From Pleodorina starrii (taxonomy: Eukaryota > Chlorophyta > Chlorophyceae > Chlamydomonadales > Volvocaceae): a stretch of 64,000 nt of DNA. Where the stretch lies: assembly GCA_030267565.1 (NCBI GenBank), contig BRXU01000053.1, positions 248,001 to 312,000 of the forward strand, in the 5' to 3' direction. Of this stretch, positions 23,476 to 33,900 are shown in pieces. The notes below the pieces were generated by a model. The model searched no databases. It was given only the letters and a program-made list of their open reading frames with translations, and was not told the DNA's origin. The first letter of the stretch is position 1, and each line of letters opens with the position of its first letter. The translations under genes were made by a program, and so were the position numbers.

Positions 23476-24631
23476 CGCGGAGGTGGCCGGGCCCACCTGC
23501 TCCCCCCCCCAGAGTAGGGTGGTGAAGCCCCAGCGGACTCGCCCCCCTCCCCTCGTCTCCCTAAAAGTCCGCCACCACCGCACGGCAGACCGCCCGCTTC
23601 GAGAAACCCACTCAGGGCTGAATCTCCCACCCAGGGGCATCAGCCGATGGTGCCTTAATCTGCTTCAGGGCAGCGGCCATAAACCGTCGGCCAACGGACT
23701 GCGGCCATGAAGCAGATGCCCCTGGATGCCAACGGACTGCGGCTGAAGCGGCCATCGGCTGTGGCCGGAGCTGCGCATGCCTGTACCCTGTAGGCATCCA
23801 ACCACCTTGTCTAGCCCCAGCCCCCGAGGGACGTCGTAGGGGCCACCCGGGCCAGCCAAGCCACGAAACCGACAGAGCTTCGGCACATCGGCAGACGCGA
23901 CTGTCGGAGCAAGGGCCGCCAGAACGAGGCCTCGATCAGTGGGTTTGTGAGAGGGGCCGCCTGGCAGCAGACCCAGTCGCTGTACGGTACCCCCCTGTAC
24001 CACCCTGTACCACCGCCCGCAGGGGCTCCCCCGGGGACGCATTACGCGAAACCTCCGCTAGCCAACAAACATTCGGGAAGCACTAGCCGGGGCCAGTGGA
24101 TAGGGTTCATAGGGCCGCAAAGCACGTTTCCGGTGCATGGAAGTATACCCGTACCGACGCAATCTTTTTGCGACGCGGTTTATTTGCGAGGCCGGAAAAT
24201 TATTTTAATTAAGATACAAAAACGCATTATTTTGCGAGGCGCCGGTAGGAGTTTAATTCTAAACTTTTGAAATTTTCGAACTCGTGAGCCGTATGAACAA
24301 GTTTGCGAACTCGCATCTTATTGTCGTGCACCGTTGGTGGCTGGGAATTATCTGGTCAAACTGACTGACAGTTGGAGCGCAGAAGAACGCTCTTGGTTGG
24401 GCTCGAACCGGGACCAGGGCCATGCCCGGGTTCCGGAACCAATCACTGCTCGTCCAGTGCGAGTTCTACCTAGGTGCAAGCGCTTCCAGTGTGAAGCGCT
24501 TCGCTTGGTCATACTGCATACGTACATGCTGAAGTATAGTGATGCTTCAATGGGAATGATGTAACATCAGTTCAGTATTCTCCATTGGGCATCCGCCCAG
24601 GCCAGCCGACATGTCCCGTCACTAGTGACGC

Positions 24632-24660
24632 GCCAGCCAGGCCTGATCACCCTGGCTGGC
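24632..24660. repeat. 10-bp perfect inverted repeat
   Basis: GCCAGCCAGG, nine-nt loop, CCTGGCTGGC. It lies inside the putative element at 24153-25805, next to a GTCACTAGTGAC palindrome at 24618-24629. Confidence 0.6.
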
Positions 24661-24851
24661 TAACATCATCATCAACCAGACACGACTGACTAGTTCGAGC
24701 GGCTTCGGTGCGACCTGCACCGGGTCTTAGGTAGCAATGCGTAGGAAGAAGGAGCGCGGTCTCGCCTCGAAGGCCGGGCCGCGGGGCCAGCAATAGATAC
24801 AGTTTGCCCGAGCTGTAGTCTAGCTGCTGCTGCGCCGCCCCGCACGAACTC

Positions 24852-25178
24852 TCACCAAGCGAAGCCGTCAGCGTTGTCAACGCTAAGGCACCGCATTCTA
24901 CTGCAGAAATTGGACATACCGGGCGCCATACCTGCTTCACACAGGTCTAGCGACCCCCCCCCCCACACAGCCACGGGCTTGGCCTTGGTAGCCTTGGGCT
25001 GCTTGCCTTTCGCAGCGGCCTCCCCGCGTTCCCGGCCCCCCTCCCCCGTGCAGCAGCCTGCCCACCCGCTCCCCGCGCTGCCCTTCCTCCCCGCCTGCCA
25101 CGGCCCCTTGCCGGCTGAGACCGGCCTGCCCCCGTTGGCTTTGCCGCCCTCTACTCCCCGACCGGCCGTGCCCGCCAT
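24852..25178 (-). other. Lys/Gly-rich open frame inside the repeat element
   Basis: An ATG at 25178 opens a frame rich in Gly, Lys and Ala (AAAKGKQPKATKAKP), with a possible donor at CAG|GTATGG near 24931. It could be a first exon of a small basic protein or chance. No domain is recognised and the poly-C run at 24956-24964 weakens the frame. Confidence 0.2.
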
Positions 25179-25208
25179 AGCCCCGGTGGCCCTTCCCCGC
25201 CGGCCCCA

Positions 25209-25622
25209 CCAGGCTTGCTATCTTAGGATAAAAATATCTTTTTGCCAAAAAAATAGAAATCGGTAGACGTTTTTTAAACGATTTTGAGTGTCCAGTATGA
25301 AATTGTAGGGAGAAATTTGACCAAACAATCTGATCATTCACAGAACTTCGAAAGCCTATTTTCCCGGAAATCACGTCGCCGGCTCCCTCCCGACGGCGAA
25401 AAAGATGTATTTGGCTCCGAAGAACTGTGCTTGATAATACTGAAAACATGTTCCTATATTGCACATGGTCATGGTCGATTTCTTGGCACTGCGCACAGAT
25501 ATGTTTGGGCCTTCCCAGCCAAGTACAAACTTCTCGTCAGCCCTAAAAGTTTTTGGCACATTTTAGAGACAAATATCTGGGCCCGTAGATACTCCCGTCA
25601 AGGAAGATCATAGCAAGCCTGG
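25209..25622. repeat. AT-rich segment with 13-bp inverted ends
   Basis: CCAGGCTTGCTAT at 25209-25221 is matched by ATAGCAAGCCTGG at 25610-25622. The interior is far more AT-rich than its flanks. This looks like a nested foldback insertion. Confidence 0.5.
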
Positions 25623-25846
25623 CCCCCACCGCCCGCAGCTCGCGGCAAATAATAAATATTTGCGAGGAAAGTTTGCGAGATGCCTTAGGAGTTTTTCTTG
25701 AAACTTTAGATATATGTGAGGGACGCTTTCGAGTTTTTTTTACAGTTTGCGTATTTGCGAGGTCCCAAACAGTTAATTATTTATTCGCAAAAAGATTCCG
25801 TCGGTGAGGGTAATGAGTCGTTTTGCAGTGGGCTTACAAGGAAGTA

Positions 25847-25898
25847 CCGTGAAATAATTTCACGGTGCGTTCGTAATTTCACTGAAATTACGAACGCA
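25847..25898. repeat. two adjacent near-perfect palindromes sharing an arm word
   Basis: The first, 25847-25865, is CCGTGAAAT, A, ATTTCACGG. The second, 25866-25898, has 16-bp arms (TGCGTTCGTAATTTCA / TGAAATTACGAACGCA) around a single C. The word ATTTCAC occurs in both, so alternative pairings are possible. It lies 40 bp outside the right end of the inverted-repeat element. Confidence 0.8.
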
Positions 25899-26671
25899 GT
25901 ACGGTTGCCGTGCGCTGGCTGGAGTTGGGCTCGCTGGGTCGCTGCCTACGGCTGCCTCCGACGGCTGCACCCCTCTTCGACAGCAGCTGCCGGAGGTAAA
26001 TGCGCGGCTGTCAGATGTGGATCCAGACGGCTGGATGAAGCTGGTTGGTCGCCAGGCAGCGGATAGGACGCGCGAGTCGACGGGATGACATCCCGCCAAT
26101 GGGGGCATCTAAACAAGGATGCGCCACGGTGGGGTCCCCGCGCCTCATCCCACGTATGCGTGGGAGGGGGTAACCAGGGGTAACAAAGAAGATATCGCAG
26201 CGAAGTGGCATTGAGGCACGCTGAGAGGCTGTCGTGCGTACGGCGAGTACGGCACGCGAGTACGGCACGATGCAGAATGGGCCCAGAGTCTTTTAGCTCC
26301 GACCGGCATTCACCGCTGTGTGTATGACTGCCGAGGTGCCGACTGCTCTGTGGGCCTTTCCTGTGGGCTTTCCTGGGCCGATGTCCGCTGGCGCTCGGTT
26401 CCGTTTCATCTAGCCCTTCTAGACAGGGGTGCATTGGCGGCCAAGGAAGCCTGGCACCTGCCGGGCTGGCTTTATCCACTGTAGTGCGCGATTTGGGTCG
26501 GAGAACGCGCGAGGCTCGCGCACTCGCACGTTGAAGGCTATATACGCATCTCACGATGTCGCCAACTGCCTGTACCACGCTTACGACAGTATCGTTGCTT
26601 TGGGATGCCGACCCCGGTGACCGTGGGCTCCGTCCAACGTGCATCCGCGGAGGGCTTGTAGAGAATGCAAG
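25899..26671. other. region between palindromes and LINE, no confident gene
   Basis: Mixed composition, with word A (minus sense) at 26179-26205. Frames are open on both strands without a recognisable domain. Confidence 0.3.
26179..26205 (-). repeat. intron word A, copy 4
   Basis: On the minus strand it reads CTTCGCTGCGATATCTTCTT then TGTTACC: the core with one change. No host gene identified. Confidence 0.55.
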
Positions 26672-28891
26672 GATTACAAGGGGAACCGATGTTCATATCG
26701 GTTGCTAGCCGTACATGCTAGACGGACTGTTCATCCTACCCCAGGGGCACCCACGGAGGGGTGCCGAAAGCCAAGCCTCCAAGGCCCACCAGCACCAAGC
26801 CCGCACATCACTCAGAATGGGAAAAAGCAAAAAAGAGAGCCCCAGAAGCACAGGGCCCGCAAGAGGTCCAGACGCACGAAGAACGAAACCAGACAAACAA
26901 GAGAGCGTCCTCAGGACGCCTGCCACCGAGTCGACAGACCGGCACTAATCGCGCCGACAAACCAGAAACGTGAGAGCAGCCACATAGCAGATCACCTCGC
27001 AACACCACGGTGCCGCCGCCGCCGCCCCGACGAAGACAAGCACACACACGGCAAGCAAGGACAAAGCAAACAGAGGGCAGGACACAGGCGCCCGCGGAAC
27101 ACTCCCGCCGAAACCGTCAGGGGGAGCCGGGAGGGGAGACAGAGTCCGGAGGGCCGACAAACACAACACGGCCCGCCTGGCTGGCGAGGAAGGGGTGATC
27201 CGCCGGGACCGCCTCCCAACCAGCCGGCGCGGTCCCAAGGGCCGCGAACGACGCGACGCGGGCCCAGAAGTCGGCAACAACCGCCGCACCAACGCCGACC
27301 AACTGAGCCCGAGCAAGGGGGGCGGCGGGAGCACCCCCCCGGTACATGCGTTGACGGCCACGCTCCAGCGCCGCCAGGGCCGCCAAAGCCACAACATCCC
27401 ACACGCAGGGACGGATCCCGGGGGGGGGGGCACCACGAGCCATAGCTGAAACCGCTGCACCACCGAGCCACCCGATGCCCCCAACACGGCGTCCAGCTCC
27501 TCGCGCAAGGTGCGGGCAACAAAACAGTCCCAAAACAGGTGCCGACGGACCCAACATCGCCCCTCCTGTGCAAGCGTCGCGCCACACGGGCAGCAGGCAG
27601 TGATCCCACGACCTGCATGCCCACGCAGCAGCGGGAACCCCGTGACGCCATGCACGGCCAGTCGCCATAGCGCCTCCTTGTGGTCGTTTTCCCACCGCAG
27701 CCGCCAGAGGCGGCGCAGGGTGTCACGGAAAGCTGCAGACGACAGCGGCGGCACCGGGCCGTCATACGCGTCCACAAGGAAATCCGCATGGCGCGCGTGG
27801 AGATCACGGTACGCCGTGGTAAGTTGCAGCTGGGTGCCACGCTTGACGGAGGTGCCCAGGACGGGCGTGGGCGGCCCGCCAGAAGGGCACCAGGCGAGCC
27901 CCTGCAGCAGCGTCGCCCAGGCCTCACGGGCAGACGGGGCAGCCACCTGGCCGGCCGCGACCTGCCGGGCCGCCGCCACCCAGCTGCCGGGGACGAGGCC
28001 CAAAAGGCCGTCCAGCTGGTCCGAGATGGACGGGCCGCTGGCATCCACCGCTGCACCAAGCTCCCCGTAGCCCAGCACGCCCCGCAGTACTAGCTGCCGG
28101 AACTGCAAAGTGCAGTGGCGAGCAATGCGGGGGGACACGCCCGCAGGCCGACCACGCGCCGCCAACAAAGCGGCGCGCGTCGGCGCGAGCACGTCCCAGC
28201 AGCGCACAGCGACACCGAGGGTGGTGAGGCCGCGCAGTCCGAAAAGGGCCGGGAAGGTGACCTCCAGGCACGCGCCGCCGGGCCCCAGGAGTGCCGGGTT
28301 GCTCCACAGCGGCGCCGAGTAGCACCAGGGGCCCGCCATGGCGTCGGGGTCCGGGACGATGATGGGTCCGAGGTGGGCGGCCGCACCGAGCAGCCGGGCG
28401 AACACCGGGCACTCCGGTGGCGCCGGAGCCCCCAGGACACGGCCGCCCCCAGGGGCCAGGAGGCACAAGGGGTGGGCCGCCGGGTGGCACCGGCGCAGCA
28501 GATGCAGGGCGACATCAGTCCAGGGCGGGTCGGCGGGGAGGAGGCCGGCCGCCCCTGCGGCACAGCGCACCGCCGCCACCGCGTGTCTGGCCCGGACATG
28601 GGCCACGAGCGGCAGGAGCCCAAAGCCGCCAACGGCGGGGGGCAGGGCGAGGACCCCCAAGCTCACCCCGACGAGGCGGGCGTTGGGCGCAGCCGCATAC
28701 AAGGCGGGGGTCATCCGCCGCTCCACCACCGCTGCGGTAAGGCCAAGAAGGCGGTCGAGGTCGGCGCGAGGGGGCAGACCCTGGAACTCCATGTGGTAGA
28801 GCGGCGGTGATATCGCCTCGACCTTGTAGAGGCAGGTCGAGGCGATAAATATTTCGTACGACTCAGAGCCTCTCAGCGCAGTTGACGACAT
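26672..28891 (-). mobile_element. 5'-truncated non-LTR retrotransposon (RT C-terminal part)
   Basis: A 648-codon minus-strand frame (28891-26945) lacks the reverse-transcriptase catalytic motifs but has the region that follows them in LINE proteins: a long helical segment with PPAVGGFGLLPLVAHVRAR, a central GLLGLVPGSWVAA stretch, and a zin-binding-like C-terminal motif (CCPCGATL, then HLFWDCF). The ATG at 28891 lies at the truncated 5' border and is probably accidental; 5' truncation is usual for these elements. The 3' UTR at 26944-26672 ends with CCCCTTGTAATC and can fold into three hairpins. A degenerate second copy lies at 13611-13770. The frame is intact, so insertion may be recent. Confidence 0.72.
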
Positions 28892-29684
28892 TTAGACGAC
28901 TTACCTCACCGGCTGCGACACACAGTGGGGCCCATTACGGATTCGCAATATATGAATGGCATTTTCAGGCGTCCAGGCTGCAGGTAGTACCGTGGTAGAT
29001 TATCGTACTGAACCCTGGCCCGGCTTGCTGCTTGATTCGAGCTGCAAGTATGGGACGAACGGGCAAATTTTTTTATTTTGCATATGCTAGGAGAGGAAGC
29101 ATGTGGCATAGAGGAATGCAAGGGCATAAGGCATGAGGCAATGGAATCCAAGGGCGCGCTTGGTTGCCGTGCAGTTGCCTGCTCATCGGTTATAGGCCAT
29201 ACATTGCATCAATTAAGGCTTCAAGTATTATATTACTTCTGGCTCGAGCACAGGGTAGCTTCTGCTGCCGTCCCCGCAAAGCCCTGGTCTGGCGGTTCCT
29301 CTTCTCGATCGTCATTGATACGATCGTACATGGGACGAAACTATGCTTGATCCTCCTGAGGGCACTTCCGAGAGTATTATATCCTATTGCCCGATCTTTA
29401 TATGTCTTTCACTCTAGGAAGAAAGAAACGGTGTCGCGCTGTCTCTCTTGCACACGTAGCGACCGTGCATAGCGACGGCCCTTGCCTTCATGTGTTCCGA
29501 GGAATAATCTCAGGACCTTCGTGACCAAGCTTGCAAGGTGCTGCCAGTTGCTCTGGGTTGAACGAGGTGCTCTAAACTGGCCGCGTTATCTTTCCTATCG
29601 TCTTGAAGCAAGGGCATACCGAAACTCGAGTAAGACTCGGGAACAAACAGCTATTCCCCTATCGCCTGCTTCAAGTTGTAAGGC
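28892..29684. promoter_or_regulatory. intergenic, upstream of the F-box/ankyrin gene
   Basis: No gene recognised. Less GC-rich than its surroundings (AT-rich words near 29069-29085, 29225-29235 and 29373-29385). The plus-strand gene starting at 29685 should have its promoter here. Confidence 0.35.
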
Positions 29685-30923
29685 ATGGTGCAGCTGCTCA
29701 CGAACGACAGCCCTTCTTCGGCCTCCATCAACGTTCGGTCCGCGGCACTGTCGTCGCCAGGGATGCTGGACTTGCCAATGCCCATCTTGCAGCTCATCCT
29801 TGTATCACCGGGCCCTGGAGGCGCGGAAGCGGCCTGCGTTTGTTCGGGGCTCCGGGATGCGTTCAGAACAGCTCTCGCCTGCCCTGAACTCGCTGCAATC
29901 TTCTTAATGAAGCGGTTCGGCCCGAGCATAGCTTTGTTCCACGTCTACAACACTGCCCACCTGCGGCAACACCTTCTGCGAGGGGTGCAGAACGGCCCGG
30001 ACCAAGATGCAGCGACCAACAAGCTCGTCCGAGAGCTCCTAAGGCTGGGCGCCTCGCCGAGGTTGCAGGTATATATTGAGCATCCACTCCATGTTAGGTT
30101 TTGTGCTGGGACGGCTCGGCACATGCCATGGGGTTCATGGTTGAACCGATGGCGTCCATCCCGTTAACCGCGCGTCCAAAAGCGAGGGGAAGAAGTTTCT
30201 GTAAGCTGATACCTTTATCTGGAACGAAGAAAGAGATCTCTTTTGTATGCGGTCGTCGGACTGCTGCGGTCCCTGGCCCCCACCTCCGCTCTTACTTACC
30301 CCCAATCCCATCTTACCTGGGTATCTGCACAGGAGCGCTTCCTGCTGGCCGCCGCGGCTGGCGCAGGCGACACCCAGGTCGTGCGGACGCTGCTGCGCGC
30401 GGGAGTGAACGCCGGCGCCTGTGGCGGGCGCGCGCTCGTCGCCGCCAGCGCCGCCGGCCACGTTGCTGCGATGGAGGTGCTCCTGCGCGCCGGCGTCAGC
30501 GCGCGGGCCGAGAACGGCATGCCGCTGCGCGCCGCCTGCCGCGAGGGCCGGACGGCCGCCGCCCAGTTGCTGCTGCGACACGGGGCCGACCCGCGCGCGG
30601 CAGCCAGCGGCGCCCTGGCCGAGGCGGCCCGCGGCGGCCACCTGGCCCTGGTTCTGGAGCTGCTGGCGGCGGGCGCCGACCCGCGGGTCGACGGCAGCCG
30701 CGCGCTGGTGGAGGCGGCGTCGGCGGGCCACGGCTGCGTGGTGCTGGCGCTGCTGGTGGCGGGGGCGCAGCCGCAGGCCAGGAACGGACTGGCGCTGAGG
30801 CAGGCGGCGGAGGGAGGGCACTCATCCGTGGTGGAGGTCCTGCACGCCGCCTCCGGTCGCGGTGCGGCCGCTACCGCCAGCCCGCTGATGTACAGCTATG
30901 GCGCGGCCTGCACCCCCGCCTAA
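29685..30923 (+). CDS. F-box-like plus ankyrin-repeat protein
   Basis: Two exons, 29685-30068 and 30333-30923, in phase, 324 residues. Exon 1 holds an F-box-like helix set (LPMPILQLIL .. ACVCSGLRDAFR, about residues 29-65) and then a segment ending LLRLGASPRLQ, which looks like the end of a first ankyrin repeat. Exon 2 encodes about six ankyrin repeats with spacing like VVRTLLRAGVNAG, AMEVLLRAGVSAR, AAQLLLRHGADPR, LVLELLAAGADPR and VVLALLVAGAQPQ. F-box proteins usually recruit substrates to SCF ubiquitin ligases through such repeats (family knowledge; the F-box call is moderate). Exon 2 is far more GC-rich than exon 1. The word GACCCGCGGGTC at 30678 encodes part of one repeat loop. Confidence 0.75.
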
Positions 30924-33900
30924 GGAAGCGTGCCTCCCCCCCTATAGCGTGGCAGCGCGCAAGGCGGCGAGCAGCCTATCATCGGACGCACAGCCGCATC
31001 GCGCGTCGCCACCTTGCCGGGCCCATTCCTACGAGCAGCGAGGCCTCTTGATCAAGGTGTGACTGCTCCGTCAGTGCCGAAATGCCCACCACCCAAGGGG
31101 TGTGCGCGCTTAATTAGCAGCGCGTTTGTCCAGCTGAAGGCGCAACGTCGGGCGGCAATGCGAGAACGCGACACGACGCGGCCTTTCGGGCGATGGCTCT
31201 TTTTTTGCCCTTCGTTTGTTGCCTTCGTAATCGATCGGTCGTCCGAAGGGTTGGTCATTGCGCTGACTACGCGATGTGGGTCAGACAGATCGACCCGCAG
31301 GCTCAGTTTCTGCACCCGAGAGCCACGCGGCCGTGCAGGGAAAGGATGGCTGGGTGGCGCGTGCGGCCTTGGCCTCCTCTGCGGCCTCGGCCTCTCCTGA
31401 TCAGCGGCGACGACGGCGGCGGCGGCGCTCCGCGCCGGTGCGTGGCGCCAGCGCGGCTTGTCAAGGGCTGGGTTATAGGCCCCGGTCATGAGGTGAAACC
31501 CGGTCATGAGGTGATGGGCGGGATGTGTGCCCGCACCGCACCGCGCGCGATGTGGCGGTGGAAAGGGGGTCTGGCCAGCAGTTCGTTTGGCGCGTCCGCC
31601 GTGGGGCGTCCTTCCTTGATGGGGTGATATCGGCGAGGGGTCGTGGATGCGCCCTGGGAGTCTTCCCTGCCTGCATGGCTGAACAACGACTGCATGGCTG
31701 AACACCGAAGGAAAACGGGGCGTGGAAAACGCACGGGGCGGCGCGGCGAGCCCTGCCGTGCCGACGGCGGCTTCCGCCTCCTATGCGCCCGTACGATGTA
31801 CGACACCGCCGCGACAGCTGGGCCCTGTCCAAAGGCGCTCTAGACGGCGCTCATGAGAGAAAGTGTGACTTGACGCGTGTGCTTAATGAGTTGCTGTTAT
31901 GGTTTTCTGTTTTGTTTCGTTTTGTTTTCGCGGTTGAGCGGTAGTGAGGCTCTGGACTTGTTTGCTGTGGGACCGAGGGAGCAACGGGGGCCACTGGGGA
32001 GCAACCGGGGTCGCGATTTGAGTCCTGGGGCCGCGGACGCGTGTGGGCAGCATGGTGCTGCGTGGTGCGGTATCTCTGGCCTAAAGCTTGTAGGGCAGCC
32101 GTGGCGTTTGACGGGCCGCGTCGCTGCGCCTGCCCAGAGGGCGGGGGTTATGGATGGGGACGTGTGGATGGAAGCCACGCGGGAAGCCAGGGGGGGGGAA
32201 GCGATGTTTGGTGCGCCCGGCTGCAGCGCGTTGGTCGCGCATTGGTGTTTATGCGGGATGCGGTTGGATGATGATGATACGAACGAACCGCAGCCAACTG
32301 TTTCTTCTCCTGGGTTGGGATGTCGGTCACTGTTTGTTAGTCTGTTGCTGGGACTGGGTCAGCGGCGAGAGCCGCGATCCGACCAGTGGGTCGGCCAGCA
32401 GGGGGGTTTGGTACCACCGGCCTGGAAAGATAAGAAAATCGAGAACCTAACGGGTGGTTGGTTTGGGGCGTTTTAGGGGTGGCCCGTCTGAACCGAGTCA
32501 AACCTCTTTGCTTTATTATGACGGCGCGCGGGAGGGGAGGGCGGAAAGGGAAAGGGAAGGAAACCCCGTCGCTCTCCCCCCGCGGCCGTTGCTCTACTGC
32601 TACCGGGCAGTGAACGTGCTTCAGAACTGGCTGGCTGTGCATAAAACAACCCGGGGTCGCGATTGGCGGCAGTGGTGCTGACTCAGGCCGCTGAATGCAG
32701 CCGCTGCTGGTACTTGTGTTTTTTTGGCATGTGTGTGTTCCGCGGCATGTGTAGTTTTCGCGCGTGTTATGCGTACAAGTGTGTGCGTGCGCCTCTGTTG
32801 TCTGGCGTTGTTGGGTTTGGCTGGTGCGTGCCTGCAGCCCGTTGTTTGTTTGCACGAAAGGTCTGGTTTGGGTTTGGTTTGGTTCTGTTCTGTCGACTGT
32901 CGTCGTCGTTGTGGTCGTGGTGGTGGTGGTGGTGCCAGGAACGGTTTGGTCTGGTTGGTGTGGTCGGTTGGCTGGTGGGTATTGGTCGATCGGTATGTTG
33001 CCCTGATTTGTGGTGTTTTTGAGAGTGGAGGAGCGGCAGCGAGAGTTGCTGAGAGAGCAATTTGATGCATAAAACCCTAATAATGCGAAACAGCGCACAA
33101 CAAGCACACAACAACACGTTATGCGGCGCAGCGGCACACGCGGTTCAGCGCTCGACCCGAACTGCGGCCAAGCCCGGGGGGGGTGGTTCGCAGCCGCAGG
33201 GTCCTATCCTGTGGCGGCAAAGCCAAAGAAAGGTGCCCTCGAGGGCTCTCGGTGTTTGTGCCATCGAGTCCTCCCCGTGAATGAACACGCCCTGGCGTCA
33301 CGCTTGCTTGGTTGGTTGGTTAACACCCGCTGTTTCTCAGTGTTCGCAAAGTACGGCATTCGCACGGGGGGCGTTCGACTGAATTGCCCTCGGCTCTGCG
33401 AATCCGCCTCTCGCATTTCGTCGATGACGGTTTTTTTTGGTTTTTTTACTTACAGTACGTCCCCATTGGCGGCTCGGTTATACCGCTCACCCTTGGTTTG
33501 ATATGTCGTACGTGGTGTGAGGAGGGGCCCCCACCCTGCCCACGAGGCCAGGGCGCCCGGCTTGTGTTCACGCATACGTGTATGCGCGTGTTCATCAGAT
33601 GTGCTTCTGATTCTGATTCTCGTCACTTGAACGACGGAGTACGGAAGTGCAGGCTTGGGCACCGCGCGGGGGCCGGCAGGTCGGTCGGCGGAACAGCGGC
33701 GGGCCGCCGCAGGGCGGCCGCCGCCGCCGCCGCACCCCGCCGGTCCTCGGGGCCCGTGCGGGAGGGCGGAGGCGGATTGGGGAGTTGGATACGGAGAGAG
33801 TCAAGAGTGAGGGCCCTTCCTGGTTGTGGAAACGTCCCCGGAGGCGAAGGCGCTGGACCTGGACCGACATCTGCAGCTGCTGGTGGATGGGCATACCTGA

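Larger units (their letters stand above)
22147..24152. other. region downstream of SLBP, no confident gene
   Basis: It contains a strong hairpin at 22417-22438, word A (minus sense) at 23446-23475, and an inverted pair around 23630-23730 (AATCTGCTTCA against TGAAGCAGAT, with GGGGCATC against GATGCCCC). Near 23990-24020 GTAC words are clustered. Open frames show no domain. Confidence 0.35.
24153..25805. mobile_element. putative element with 21-bp terminal inverted repeats
   Basis: The left end, from 24153, reads ACCGACGCAATCTTTTTGC. The right end, read inward on the minus strand from 25805, is ACCGACGGAATCTTTTTGC. With two further matching bases (GA) this makes a 21-bp inverted repeat with one mismatch. 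Both ends run into AT-rich sequence with repeated TTTGCGAGG words and a similar TAGGAGTTT..AAACTTT block (24245-24270 and 25688-25706), against a GC-rich surround. No transposase is visible, so it would be non-autonomous. I see no clear target-site duplication. Inside are a GC-rich minus-strand frame starting at 25178 and a foldback segment at 25209-25622. Confidence 0.5.

Noticed and set aside
24390..24490. tRNA-like words on the minus strand (GGTAGAACTCG and GGTTCGAGCCC, resembling A and B boxes).
   Set aside because: The T-arm and acceptor do not pair and the spacing is wrong. At most a decayed tRNA-derived repeat.
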